64,000 nucleotides of DNA from CBDFJH01 sp965198095 (lineage in GTDB: Bacteria; Latescibacterota; UBA2968; GCA-2709665), in assembly GCA_965198095.1 (NCBI GenBank), contig OZ240239.1, positions 1,674,001 to 1,738,000 of the forward strand. The letters are read 5' to 3'. Under the pieces are notes generated by a model. The model had not been told where the DNA came from. It saw only the letters and a program-made list of their open reading frames with translations, and searched no databases. The translations under genes were made by a program, and so were the position numbers. Below, in pieces: positions 8,990 to 17,826 of the stretch. The first letter of the stretch is position 1. Each line of letters starts with the position of its first letter.

Positions 8990-9973
8990 GTGTCTCTTTT
9001 GTCTCAGTCCGCTCTCGACACGTTCGACGAGCAGGGATATGTGGTCGTCGAAGGACTTCTGGATCCGGAGACCGACCTGAAGGCCGTCGTAGACGAATAC
9101 GCGGCTCTCGTGGATTCGCTTGCGGAGGGATGGTTCGCCGAGGGGAAGCTCTCTTCAACCTACGCCGGGCTGCCGTTCGGGGAGCGGGTGACCCATATCC
9201 TGCAGGAAGAGATGCCGCTCTTCCAGCACATCGATATCACGCTTCCGCCCGGGATGACCAGGGAGACCCCCATGCATACCGGGCCGGCGGTCTTCAACCT
9301 GCTGCGCCACCCCCGATTGCTCGACGCGGTCGAGTGCTTCATCGGGCCCGAAATCACCTGCAATCCGGTGCAGCACGTTCGTCTCAAACCGCCTCAGCGG
9401 TTGCTTCCCAAGGCGGCGTTGAACGGGCTGACGCGGTTCACCGATTGGCACCAGGACCTGGGCGTCGTGAACGGTTCGGCCGATGCCACCGATATGCTCT
9501 CCGTCTGGATTGCCGTGACGGACGCGACGCCCGAGAACGGCTGCATGGTGTTCGTCCCGGGCAGCCACAGGGGCGACGTCGCCCTGCATTGTTCGAGCGG
9601 GGAGACCGGGGGCACCGGGTTTGCTCGAAACTTCACGATTCCGAAGGCGCATCGCGGCCCGAACGAACCGGTCGTCCTGCCGATCAACGCCGGCGACACG
9701 ATCTTTTTCCACCGGCGGATGATACACAGATCCCTGCCCAACAAGAGTGATGACGTGCGTTGGAGCCTGGATCTTCGCTACAACCCGACCGGCCAGCCGT
9801 GCGGCCGGGACTGGTTCCCGGGGTTTGTGGCGCGGAGCCGCGCCCATCCCGAAACGGCGTTGACCGACGCGACGGCGTGGGCCCGACTCTGGGCGGATGC
9901 ACGGGATGACCTGGGAAAAAACGGGACGCCGGAGTTTTTCCGGTGGAAGGCGAGCGACCCGCGCTGCGCGTGA
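8990..9973 (+). CDS. Phytanoyl-CoA dioxygenase (PhyH) family protein
   Basis: This 327-residue protein is a non-haem Fe(II)/2-oxoglutarate oxygenase of the PhyH type. The iron-binding HxD appears as DWHQDLG, and the distal His is in FFHRRMIHRSLPN, followed by an Arg (RWSLDLRY) that would bind 2-oxoglutarate. The middle holds the usual NGCMVFVPGSH turn. The GTG start is supported by a strong AGGAGG site eight bases upstream. Substrate is unknown, and bacterial members act on many small molecules. A promoter lies upstream and a stem-loop terminator downstream, so it is probably transcribed alone. A second, shorter PhyH gene occurs in the cassette array at 46100. Confidence 0.88.
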   Translation: MSLLSQSALDTFDEQGYVVVEGLLDPETDLKAVVDEYAALVDSLAEGWFAEGKLSSTYAGLPFGERVTHILQEEMPLFQHIDITLPPGMTRETPMHTGPAVFNLLRHPRLLDAVECFIGPEITCNPVQHVRLKPPQRLLPKAALNGLTRFTDWHQDLGVVNGSADATDMLSVWIAVTDATPENGCMVFVPGSHRGDVALHCSSGETGGTGFARNFTIPKAHRGPNEPVVLPINAGDTIFFHRRMIHRSLPNKSDDVRWSLDLRYNPTGQPCGRDWFPGFVARSRAHPETALTDATAWARLWADARDDLGKNGTPEFFRWKASDPRCA

Positions 9974-10054
9974 AGCCGTGGATCGCTTTTTTGTGGATCG
10001 GAAAGCGAGCCTCATTCTCGACCGCCGACGCCTGCGGCGCTCTCCTTGACGCCA

Positions 10055-10082
10055 GACCCCGGGGGACCACCCCTTCGGGGTC
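10055..10082 (+). terminator. Stem-loop, likely terminator after the PhyH gene
   Basis: GACCCCG pairs with CGGGGTC across a 14-nt loop, followed by a T-rich stretch (TTGTCGTTT). It lies 81 bp beyond the PhyH stop, between convergent genes. Confidence 0.55.
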
Positions 10083-10126
10083 TTGTCGTTTCCGTGGCAG
10101 GAAGTGTCGTTTGCGCTGCGCGGCGC

Positions 10127-11326
10127 CTAATCCACACGAACATCGCGAAAGTCTTTGGCCAGCGCATCGACAATACTCGAAAATTCTCCCTTCATGAACG
10201 CCTGAAACCGATTCTTGACTGTGCCCAGGACTTCCGCTATCGGTTGCTTTTCGAGCGTGGCTCGGTCGACCAAGGTCTTGGAATAGATCTGCGTGTACAT
10301 GGCGGAGAGGTGTTTGCTGGCACCGGGAAACAGGTCTCGTTTTTGATGACAGAAATCCAGGATTTTACGCCGCAATCCTTCCTCGGCAGGTCCGATCACG
10401 ATGACCATTTTGACGTGGTTGGTCGTGTTCCGGAACTCGAAGAGCAGGCTGTGTCCAGTCTGCGTCCACTGGTCCGCTGGAGTTGCGTTGAACGCCGGGA
10501 TGTCAGTCCAGGCGTTTGGAAAGAAGTCGATGTAGGTTTTCACGCGTTTCACCACTTCGACCCGTCCGTCCTTTGACGCGAGTTCGGCAGCACACTCGCT
10601 GATCTCGAGCTGGTCGTCCTGCCGCTGCTCGAAAATGAAATCGAGCGCGGTCCTGTGCTTCCGGTAGATGGCCTTCGCAATATTCACGAGTTCGTCGGTC
10701 ACGATGTTTCTCCTCAACATGCGAGCGTAGTGATTCAAGGCGATAGCAACGGCGTTGCCCAAGCTCCCTGCGTGCTTCTTGGCAAGATTCTCCACAATCG
10801 ACAGAACCTCACCGTAGCCGACCGGTGCATAGGCTTCATCGGACGGTGCGTCCTTGTCGGGGGTTAGGTAGACCAGGACGCGGCGGAAATTCGGATACTG
10901 GGTCTCCAGAAACGAGCGGTATCGTTTCAATTGGTCGGAATGTTCGCCTGTCCCGACCTTGTTCTCGATCGCCAGCAGAAATTGCTGCGTCTCGTCGATG
11001 CACAGGATATCGACTCGGTGGAACTCACGCAGCACGAGACAGCCTTCGAGATCCATCAGTGCGACCTCGCTCAGGGACAGAGGTCTGGGCTCAGGCGGCA
11101 TCACCTTCTTGATGGCTTCGATGACGAACCGAGAGATAAACTCCGGACCGAGACCATGAGATCCATTCGGGTCGAGAAGGAAGGCGAGAAAATCAGAATG
11201 GCGTTCTTCGGAGCGGGTGTGCCCGATCGCTTCGAAGATGTTGAAGCCACCCAGATGCGCCTCGATACTCTCGATGCCGTCATTGTCCAGCAACAGTGCT
11301 TCGATGTCCTCAGACGTGCAAGTCAT
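10127..11326 (-). CDS. PD-(D/E)XK nuclease superfamily protein
   Basis: This 399-residue protein has a nuclease core near residues 100-135: RVDILCID, then FLLAIENKVGTGEHSDQL. The D...(E/Q)xK arrangement matches the PDDEXK_4 group of restriction-like proteins. An N-terminal segment, SEERHSDFLAFLLDPNGSHGLG, is also characteristic of this group. The C-terminal half (from about residue 210) is unassigned and mixed alpha/beta. Proteins of this group often occur as single genes in defence-rich or mobile regions, but no modification partner is next to it here. Its downstream neighbour is convergent. The function is best called putative DNA endonuclease. Confidence 0.75.
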   Translation of the reverse strand: MTCTSEDIEALLLDNDGIESIEAHLGGFNIFEAIGHTRSEERHSDFLAFLLDPNGSHGLGPEFISRFVIEAIKKVMPPEPRPLSLSEVALMDLEGCLVLREFHRVDILCIDETQQFLLAIENKVGTGEHSDQLKRYRSFLETQYPNFRRVLVYLTPDKDAPSDEAYAPVGYGEVLSIVENLAKKHAGSLGNAVAIALNHYARMLRRNIVTDELVNIAKAIYRKHRTALDFIFEQRQDDQLEISECAAELASKDGRVEVVKRVKTYIDFFPNAWTDIPAFNATPADQWTQTGHSLLFEFRNTTNHVKMVIVIGPAEEGLRRKILDFCHQKRDLFPGASKHLSAMYTQIYSKTLVDRATLEKQPIAEVLGTVKNRFQAFMKGEFSSIVDALAKDFRDVRVD

Positions 11327-11365
11327 GAGAGATTTGCCTCGTATCCAACGGTGACCATTGGTTCT

Positions 11366-11930
11366 TTAGTCCACGAGGGACTGAATCTCCAGTTCAAAGT
11401 CCTTCATCTGATTCTGATCAGTATGAATGTAATCAAATCTTAATGTTCTGGTTTCACCAGCTTTGAAGTTTTGGATCAAGTTTGTCCCGGTATTGACAAT
11501 GGTACCTTGGCCGTCCCTGATCGTCACCATGAATCCAACAAAGCTAAATTTCTTACCTGCTAGATTTCTTACTTCGCCAAATACAGACATTCCAACCACT
11601 GCCTTTACTGAGTTGAAGTTGCTATAAGCGAATTCCCCACCATCAGTCTTTTTCCAGCCTTGCGCAAGATTCGCCTGAGAGGAAGAAGCTTTCTGTACGG
11701 CTTTCATTGGTGTAGGAGATAAAGAATCCAGAAAGTTCATTGCATTATCTGAAATGTCTAGAGCAAGTCGCTTGATCATATCTGTCATCATAATGTTGCC
11801 ATCCTTCAAATCCCGTCTTGCATTGAATCTCCGCTCAACATTGCCAAGTGCCTCATAACTTGCTTCCTTACTCCAAGGCCAAGCCTTTTGCTCTACCCAT
11901 AGATAGCTCAGGTCGCCATTGTACTCAGCA
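11366..11930 (-). pseudogene. 3' part of an IS-split CsgG-like/FxLYD gene
   Basis: The reading frame is open from the IS edge at 11930 to the stop at 11366. It contains a helical stretch (ERRFNARRDL), then an FxLYD-like domain (VFGEVRNLAG..., followed by a Gly- and Thr-rich strand region ending LRFDY). A TTG at 11809 could restart translation and give 147 residues, but no signal peptide would then be present. Joining this part to 13190-14715 across the IS, with the duplicated GCA counted once, restores one continuous frame. It is therefore the C-terminal third of that gene, not an independent gene. Confidence 0.85.
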
Positions 11931-11970
11931 TGGACTTACCCCGGTTTGGTGGACGGTTTAGGGTTTGGCG

Positions 11971-12819
11971 TTAGCCAGCGGCCCGTGTGTTCTTCTCGAA
12001 ACTGAGGGGAGACTCGTATTCGAGGGCTGAGTGACGTCGATGTGGATTATACCATCCTTCGATGAAATCGAATACAGCTATCTTGGCCTCGTGTTGTGTT
12101 CGGTAACGGTGTCTGTCGAGGAGCTCGCATTCGAGCGTGGCGAAGAAGCTCTCACAAAGGGCGTTGTCGTAGCAGTCCCCGCCTGACCCCATGGAGGGGC
12201 GGATCCCCGCTTCCTGGCAGCGGAGCCCGAAGGCGATCGAGGTGTATTGGGTCCCTTGGTCGGAGTGGTGGATCACCTCTTCGGGGTGCCGCTGAGCGAT
12301 GGCCATGTTCAAGGCGTCCAGAACCAGCTCGGTGCGCAGATGCGTCGCCATCGCCCAGCCGATGACACGGCGGCTAAAGGCATCAAGCACCACGGCCAAG
12401 TAGAGGAAGCCGGCCCAAGTGGGGATGTAGGTGATGTCGGCCACCCACAGCTGGTCCCCTCCGTCGGCCGTGAAGTCCCGATCCACCAGATCAGGAGCCA
12501 CGCGGCCATTTCTGTCCCGACGAGTCGTCTGAGAGCGCCTGCGGCGACTCACGCCGGCAAGACCGGCTGCACGCATCAACCGTGCGACGCGCTTTTTACC
12601 CACAAAGTCGCCCTGAGCCCGCAGTTCGGCGGTCACCCTGGGTGCCCCATAGGTGCGGCGGGAGCCCTTGTGAATCTCAGTAATGCGCCGTGTCAAGACC
12701 CTATCTTCTTGTTCTCTGGAGGAGAGGGAACGCTTGCGCCACGCATAGTAGCCGCTGGTGGAGACCTCCAGCACACGGCACATCGTGGCGATCGGATAGT
12801 GGGCCTGGTTGGCTTTCAC
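11971..12819 (-). CDS. IS3-family transposase, OrfB (catalytic DDE part)
   Basis: This 282-residue protein holds the integrase core of the transposase. The catalytic residues are visible as the Asp of WVADITYIPT, the Asp of HHSDQGTQYTS and the Glu of NALCESFFATL. The first 60 residues form the HTH_21 segment (YGAPRVTAEL). The start is a GTG that overlaps the orfA stop as GTGA. In IS3 elements the active transposase is usually an OrfA-OrfB fusion made by a -1 frameshift. No obvious slippery run is visible at the overlap, so coupling by termination-reinitiation is possible. The gene looks intact. Confidence 0.92.
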   Translation of the reverse strand: MKANQAHYPIATMCRVLEVSTSGYYAWRKRSLSSREQEDRVLTRRITEIHKGSRRTYGAPRVTAELRAQGDFVGKKRVARLMRAAGLAGVSRRRRSQTTRRDRNGRVAPDLVDRDFTADGGDQLWVADITYIPTWAGFLYLAVVLDAFSRRVIGWAMATHLRTELVLDALNMAIAQRHPEEVIHHSDQGTQYTSIAFGLRCQEAGIRPSMGSGGDCYDNALCESFFATLECELLDRHRYRTQHEAKIAVFDFIEGWYNPHRRHSALEYESPLSFEKNTRAAG

Positions 12820-13130
12820 GAACCCGTAGACTTCCGGGGGACTGAGTCGGTCTCCCGAGCGAACCAGGCTGTTGCTTTTGCCAGGATCTCCCGCTCCATA
12901 CGGAGTTGACGATTCTCCCGGCGGAGCTTCCTGAGCTCGTCACGCTCTAACGTCGTTAAACCGTCACCGCGCCGACCCTCGTCCAGGTCCGCCTGGTGGA
13001 CCCAGTTCCGAATGGCCTGCGCCGACGGCTCAAACTCCCGACTGAGTTCCCCCGGACTGCGCCCAGAGCGCACCAGTGCCACCATCTGTTCGCGGAACTC
13101 GGCCGGATAGGGAAAATGCATCTTTGGCAT
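12816..13130 (-). CDS. IS3-family transposase, OrfA (DNA-binding part)
   Basis: This 104-residue protein begins PKMHFPYPAEFREQMV and has a helix-turn-helix of the IS3 OrfA type (SAQAIRNWVHQADLDEG) followed by a leucine-heptad coiled coil (LRKLRRENRQLRMEREILAK). It binds the terminal repeats and pairs with OrfB. It lies at the 5' end of the element, 59 bp inside the terminal repeat. A near-identical N-terminal copy is present at 15311. Confidence 0.9.
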   Translation of the reverse strand: MPKMHFPYPAEFREQMVALVRSGRSPGELSREFEPSAQAIRNWVHQADLDEGRRGDGLTTLERDELRKLRRENRQLRMEREILAKATAWFARETDSVPRKSTGS

Positions 13131-13189
13131 CGTGGACTTCTCCTTTCTGACTCAAAATATCGGCTGTCCACGAAAACGGGTCAACTCCA

Positions 13190-14715
13190 GCATATTCCAC
13201 AGCGTCGGAATCTTTCTCCGAGAGAACATCACTTTTCAAAACACTCCCAGTAACTGTATCCAATATCTTGTAGCTTACTTCACAACTGACCTGCATTTGT
13301 TTGGATATGAGATAATAGGTTTTTCTAGAAGTTGGAACTTTTCGCTTTTTCTTTTTTTCACCATCATAATACTCTTGCTCAACTACTTGAAATGCCGTTT
13401 GGCCCCTTCTATCTGGTGACGATTTGTCTATAGATGCAGTTAAGATGTTTCCCACTATCACAGCCCGTATATTTGACGACCTAGCTGCTTTCAAGGTTTG
13501 TATAGGATCTACAACTCCCAAGTTGATCCCCTGATTCGCAAACAACATATTCAGCGTACCTTGATCAACAAATTCAACAAATGGCGATTTGTAATTCATT
13601 AGATCCATAAGCATTGTCTGGTAGAGCAAATCAGCATTAGCGCCATATACGCTGGTTTTAAAAGGATACACAGCAACGCGGTAACGCCCATTTTCAAGAG
13701 CCTCTTGCATCTTAGCGGAAGCATTTTTATAACCAGGTATTGTGTTTAAAGCAGAATTGAAATCATCGTACGCCGCTCTATACAATCTCTGTCTCAGTTT
13801 GTTCTGACCTGAGGCATAGAAACTTGATGCAGTCAATGCCTTAGAATCTTTATAATCTGCAACGTGGGCTACAGCGTTCGTAAATTCCTCAATTGCTTTC
13901 TGGTAATTGCTAGTCTCAAACGCTTCCTTAGCAGCCTTATAGTGTTTTTCTGCCACCTTTTCTAACTCTCCAGGCACCAAGAGTTTAGAAATGGCAGGTA
14001 CAGTTACCAAACGAGCATTTCCAATCAAAGTCGCAGCATGACTTTCTGGACCGTCATCTGGTATCCTTTGGCCTTCCCTCCTGTTGAAGCGCCAATATCC
14101 AACCAAATCTTGCTCTCTTCCTGTCAAAAGGCGATTCATCATTGACTTAATTTCTGTGTGAGAACGTCTTACGTTCCAAACCTTAAATTCAGCAATGTAT
14201 CCCTGGAACAACTCATCTGTTGGCCAGTTGGATTTCCCAATATAGTTACGCCCTCCTGCAACTACATCAAGACCTCCTTCATATTTATCGCTGCCAATGA
14301 GCCTTCCATTGATATAAAATTTCATGCCACCAAAGCCGGCAACAACTGCAATGTGGTACCAAGCGTTGCTACTGACGACGTTCTTGGCCTCCACGCCGTA
14401 CTCTTTCGCTCTTTTGTCAAAGATTCTATAATTTATCTTTGACTTTGTCTTTTCGTTCGTGACAAGAATGGCGTTTCTCTGCCGTCCAAAATCCAACACA
14501 CGTGACCAATTATTGAATCTCTCCCATTTTACCCATGCTTCTATGGTAGCCTCTTGTGCCTGATCAAATATATTTGGCTGCAGTTCTACATAGGAATTCC
14601 TCCCATCCAGATAGAGCACGTCCATGGTCAACTCTGACACGGCTTGTGCAACGCTAACGATGGGTGTTGCAAAGTTCAGCAGCACAAGCATCGGAAATGC
14701 GAATATCCTTTTCAT
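13190..14715 (-). pseudogene. 5' part of an IS-split secreted LamG/TPR/CsgG-like gene
   Basis: The product starts with a signal peptide (FAFPMLVLLNFATPIVSVAQA). A LamG/concanavalin-like domain follows at about residues 30-215 (TIEAWVKWERFNNWSRV, GYWRFNRREGQ), then TPR-like helices at about 240-345 (AAKEAFETSNYQKAIEEF). Next comes a CsgG-like domain from about 350 (YRVAVYPFKTSVYG, IRAVIVGNILTASID). The frame runs into the IS at 13189, where a short foreign tail would be added. The intact gene would be 695 residues when joined to 11366-11927, since 2088 bp divides exactly into codons. CsgG-like domains are linked to outer-membrane lipoprotein assemblies; the role here is unknown. Confidence 0.88.
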
Positions 14716-14841
14716 TGCTCATTTCCTTCCAGCATACCTTCAATCTTGGCTACTGGCTCAGCCAAATTCAGCACATAGCGCAAAACAGCTGCGGAGATCG
14801 GCAAAATCAAGATCGCCATAGATAAATAGAGCGAACGGGTA

Positions 14842-15251
14842 TCAAGCAGTTGTTCCGAAGTTTGCTGCAAACAGCAGGAAGTCTGAGAAACCCACCTCGC
14901 CATCCGAGTCCAAATCCAACCTTGAATCAAAACCAGCGTCCGTAGACTTTTTTCCAAACGCTTGAGCGAATTGAAGGAAATCGGAGAAACCAACGGAAGC
15001 GTCACCATCGAAATCACCAACGAGTGCTATTTCGGCACTCAATGTGAGGCTGCCACTTCGTGCGGTCTCCAGCAAAGTGCCATCGCCAAGTGAGAAAGTC
15101 ACGTTCGTCAGATTGATATCAGTGCTGTCAAGTTGCTCGAAGTCTTCGGAGACCACGAAGCTCAAGGTCCCCATCAAACCCTCGCTAATTTCGGATAACG
15201 ATGATCCGGTAGCCGCTGCGCCTATGGTCATCGAAGCCTCGGAGAACTGAG
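14842..15251 (-). pseudogene. C-terminal fragment of a cohesin/dockerin-type secreted protein
   Basis: The host-derived part begins at the IS edge (15251) and encodes about 135 residues. First comes a beta-rich, cohesin-like end (VTFSLGDGTLLETARSG), then a dockerin-like pair of calcium loops: DFDGDASVGFSDFLQFAQAF and DLDSDGEVGFSDFLLFAANF. In these loops the Asp residues and the FSDFL helix start are repeated. The N-terminus, with any signal peptide, has been removed: upstream codons come from an antisense read of the IS fragment. The fragment ends 126 bp before the LamG/CsgG-like gene on the same strand. Expression, if any, would depend on an outward promoter in the IS end. Confidence 0.8.
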
Positions 15252-15475
15252 TGGAGTTGACCCGTTTTCGTGGACACCCGATATTTTGGGTTAGAAAGGA
15301 GAAGTCCACGATGCCAAAGATGCATTGTCCTTATCCGGCCGAGTTCCGTGAACAGATGGTGGCGCTGGTGCGCTCTGGGCGCAGTCCGGGGGAACTCAGT
15401 CGGGAGTTTGAGCCGTCGGCGCAGGCCATTCGGAACTGGGTCCACCAGGCGGACCTGGACGAGGGTCGGCGCGGC
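15252..15475 (+). mobile_element. Truncated copy of the IS3 element (5' end only), with orfA remnant
   Basis: Starting at TGGAGTTGACCCG, this matches the orfA end of the IS at 11931-13189 at almost every base but in opposite orientation. Similarity stops abruptly after GGTCGGCGCGG. It keeps the orfA start (ATG 15311) and about 55 codons, after which the frame continues into unrelated sequence and stops at 15537. The 3' part of orfA and all of orfB are missing. The 5' ends of the two copies face each other across 13190-15251. Confidence 0.9.
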
Positions 15476-15545
15476 GGTTGGAACGCTACCAGGGCTTACG
15501 TACCCTGCGGACGTCTTCCCCTCTGCCAGATTCTATAGAGATGCT

Positions 15546-16133
15546 CTAGTCGGTGGCGCGGTAGGTGAAGGTCTCCGTGAAGACCCTGTCGAGGGGCACG
15601 TCGTTCGGTTCTGAAGGAATGCGATCCACGGTCTGAAAGTCGTAGGCCAAACCCACGCTCGGAGCGGATGCGGCGGCCAGAAACCGGTCGTAGTAACCGC
15701 CGCCGAACCCGATGCGATACCCTCTTCGGTCGAAGGCGACGACCGGAACGACAATCAGGTCGAACGCGTCGACGGAGACCGGTATTCCTTCCTTTTCAGG
15801 CGGCTGCAGAAGCCCGAACCGGGTCAGTTCCAGGTCTTCGAGGCCGTGCACCTCTCGATGGATCATCTCGCCCGGTCGGGAGGTCAACACGGGCGCGGCG
15901 ACGCGCTTGCCCGCGTGGATCGCGGAGCGAATCAGCGCGTGGGTGTGGACTTCGTTTTTGACGGAAACATAGCAGCTCAAGCAATGGGCTCGCCGGTAGA
16001 GATCGTTTTCCATCAGCCGTCGGGTCGCAGCCACCCCTTTTTGCCGAACCTGGGCGGCCCCCAGCCGCTCGCGTTCTTCGAGCAAACGTTTGCGGATGTG
16101 TCGCTTTTCCGATCTCAACCTTGTTCCACCCAT
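15546..16133 (-). CDS. 5-formyltetrahydrofolate cyclo-ligase
   Basis: This 195-residue protein converts 5-formyl-THF to 5,10-methenyl-THF with ATP. The signature RIGFGGGYYDRFLA lies near the C-terminus and would bind phosphate and folate. The N-terminal helix LRSEKRHIRKRLLEERERL and the segment CYVSVKNEVHTHALI are also characteristic. The ATG at 16131-16133 gives the usual family length; a TTG 16 codons upstream is open but adds a stretch unlike the family. It is a free-standing gene between the IS scar and an AT-rich island. Confidence 0.9.
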   Translation of the reverse strand: MGGTRLRSEKRHIRKRLLEERERLGAAQVRQKGVAATRRLMENDLYRRAHCLSCYVSVKNEVHTHALIRSAIHAGKRVAAPVLTSRPGEMIHREVHGLEDLELTRFGLLQPPEKEGIPVSVDAFDLIVVPVVAFDRRGYRIGFGGGYYDRFLAAASAPSVGLAYDFQTVDRIPSEPNDVPLDRVFTETFTYRATD

Positions 16134-16228
16134 GCGCAGGTCCTGAACGCGAATAATACCTTCGCGCCCCGGGAATGTCAAGTCGGCCGGAGATCAGGCA
16201 TAAAGTTCGCTTGACTTTGGGCTGTGCG

Positions 16229-16918
16229 ATTGTGAAATTTATAATTGCGTATATTGATTCTTGGCCAGTCTGCCTAAAATCCCGCACAACGTTGAGTTTG
16301 TAGTTCTTTTGCCCATTGAAATGTTTCTTTCCCCCTCGTGCCCAGGGAGGTATTGCAATGGGCGATTGGATCCTCAACAACTTAACTCTCATAGCGGTTA
16401 TTCTGGCTGTGGGTGGTCTTGTCTTTAAACTGGGCAGGTGGGTCGAAAGCATCGATAAGGTTAGAGAGTTAACGGAAGAGCTCAGTAAAGATGTAAAAAA
16501 GATCGGTGAACAGATTCTGGAAATCTTCAAACGCCTACCCCCACCCGTTCCTGTTGCTGGAGAAAGCCCACTCCATCTAACGGATTTTGGAGAAGAGATT
16601 TCCGAATACATCAATGCCACGGAATGGGCTGAGCAGATTGCTCCAAAATTGCGTGAAAAAGTTGAAGGAAAGAGCAAGTATGAGATTCAAGAACTTTGCT
16701 TCTCTTACGTTCAAGGAGTTGATCTGGATCAAACTCATGAACAATTTACGAATGTGCATTCTTGTGCTTTTGACAAGGGCATTGAAGTCAAAGCGGTCCT
16801 TAAGGTCTTGGGGGTTGAATTGCGGGATAAATTATTTGAAATCATGGGCCTTGATATCAATTCAGGATAAAGGCGGGGTTGGGTAGGCCTTAAACTTAAA
16901 TAATTGCGAAATTTATAA
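16229..16918. repeat. Direct repeat pair flanking an AT-rich single-gene island
   Basis: ATTGTGAAATTTATAA at 16229-16244 and ATTGCGAAATTTATAA at 16903-16918 differ at one base of 16 and bracket the gene at 16358. TAATTGCG occurs next to both copies. The enclosed DNA is clearly more AT-rich than the neighbouring folate and isoprenoid genes. Confidence 0.5.
16358..16870 (+). CDS. Unrecognised membrane-anchored protein
   Basis: The ATG at 16358 is preferred because GGGAGG lies eight bases upstream. It gives 170 residues with an N-terminal transmembrane helix (LTLIAVILAVGGLVFKLG). A charged, probably coiled segment follows (VRELTEELSKDVKKIGEQIL), then a proline hinge (RLPPPVPV) and a soluble C-terminal domain of about 105 residues (EYINATEWAEQIAPKLREKV...CFSYVQG). 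I do not recognise the family. Codon use and base composition are AT-rich compared with the flanking genes, which suggests transfer. It is bracketed by short direct repeats. Confidence 0.7.
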   Translation: MGDWILNNLTLIAVILAVGGLVFKLGRWVESIDKVRELTEELSKDVKKIGEQILEIFKRLPPPVPVAGESPLHLTDFGEEISEYINATEWAEQIAPKLREKVEGKSKYEIQELCFSYVQGVDLDQTHEQFTNVHSCAFDKGIEVKAVLKVLGVELRDKLFEIMGLDINSG

Positions 16919-16973
16919 GCTGCAAGATCTTGAAGGTGGATCAAGGTCTTTTCGTGGCAATGCGGGATGAGAC

Positions 16974-17792
16974 ATGGATCCTCGGGACGCTGACATCCAA
17001 AGGGCCTTGAAGGCGAACGGCAACGTGCCCGGACACGTGGCGATCATCATGGATGGGAACGGGCGTTGGGCCGAGAAGCAGGGGCTGCCCAGGAGCGCCG
17101 GACACCGATCCGCGCGCGAGTCCGTCCGGGATATCGTGCGGGCCTGCGGAGAGCTTGAGATCGAGATTCTCACGCTTTTCACGTTCGGCACGGACAACTG
17201 GAAGCGTCCCTGGATGGAAGTGCTCTCTTTGATGCAACTCCTCCGAGACGCCTGCTCTGAAGAGTTGAACGAGCTTAACAAGAACGACGTCAGGCTGATG
17301 GCCACGGGCGATACGGAGCGGCTCGCGAAACAGGCCAAACGTGCCCTGCTTTTCGCCATCGATAAAACCACCGGGAATACGGGTCTCAGACTGAACCTCG
17401 CTCTGAGTTACGACGGTCGAAGCGAGATTCTCGATGCCGTCAGGCGGATTGCGGAGGCGGTTGAACAGGGTGTCCTCAGGCCGGATCAGATCAACGAAGC
17501 GGCGTTTTCCTCCTCCCTCTACACGGCAGATCTTCCGGATCCCGATCTGTTGATTCGGACGAGTGGCGAGATGCGATTGAGCAATTTCATGCTCTGGCAG
17601 TGTGCCTATACCGAGCTCTGGTTTACGCCGGTCCTGTGGCCCGATTTCAGACGCCATCACCTTTATGAAGCCATCCGGGTCTACCAGTCTCGCGAACGTC
17701 GATTCGGACGCACGAGCGCCCAGATCGATTCGGGCAAGGCGGCGGAACGGGGAAACGGACACTTGGACCGTGTCGACCTTTCCACCGCCTGA
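16974..17792 (+). CDS. uppS: Isoprenyl transferase (undecaprenyl diphosphate synthase)
   Basis: This cis-prenyltransferase makes the C55 carrier lipid for peptidoglycan and other envelope polymers. At 272 residues it has the family length. The catalytic Asp and phosphate loop are in AIIMDGNGRWAEKQ (Asp27), followed by SAGHRSARE. The C-terminal region has LLIRTSGEMRLSNFMLWQ, with the Arg pair that binds isopentenyl diphosphate, then YTELWFTPVLWPDF. It is the first gene of a uppS-cdsA-dxr-rseP run on the plus strand, a common envelope/isoprenoid operon. A GGGATGAG site precedes the ATG. Confidence 0.95.
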   Translation: MDPRDADIQRALKANGNVPGHVAIIMDGNGRWAEKQGLPRSAGHRSARESVRDIVRACGELEIEILTLFTFGTDNWKRPWMEVLSLMQLLRDACSEELNELNKNDVRLMATGDTERLAKQAKRALLFAIDKTTGNTGLRLNLALSYDGRSEILDAVRRIAEAVEQGVLRPDQINEAAFSSSLYTADLPDPDLLIRTSGEMRLSNFMLWQCAYTELWFTPVLWPDFRRHHLYEAIRVYQSRERRFGRTSAQIDSGKAAERGNGHLDRVDLSTA

Positions 17793-17826
17793 ACACCGTT
17801 CTCAAGTTCGGGGGTGAGGAGCGCGT

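Larger units (their letters stand above)
11931..13189 (-). mobile_element. IS3-family insertion sequence, complete, 1259 bp
   Basis: The element starts TGGACTTACCCCGG and ends in the matching inverted repeat (reverse strand TGGAGTTGACCCG), with TG...CA termini. It is flanked on both sides by the trinucleotide GCA (11928-11930 and 13190-13192), the 3-bp duplication expected for IS3 elements. It carries overlapping orfA and orfB. It interrupts a larger gene read on the same strand. A truncated, near-identical copy in the opposite orientation lies at 15252-15475. Confidence 0.93.

Noticed and set aside
7710..9080. Long plus-strand frame opposite the pentapeptide-repeat gene
   Set aside because: It reads the repeat antisense, giving an artificial repeated V-G-x-x-E pattern, and crosses into the start of the PhyH gene.
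13190..15251. Calling the segment a functional composite transposon
   Set aside because: The intact IS has its own 3-bp duplication, and the second copy is truncated, so there is no evidence that the pair moved together.
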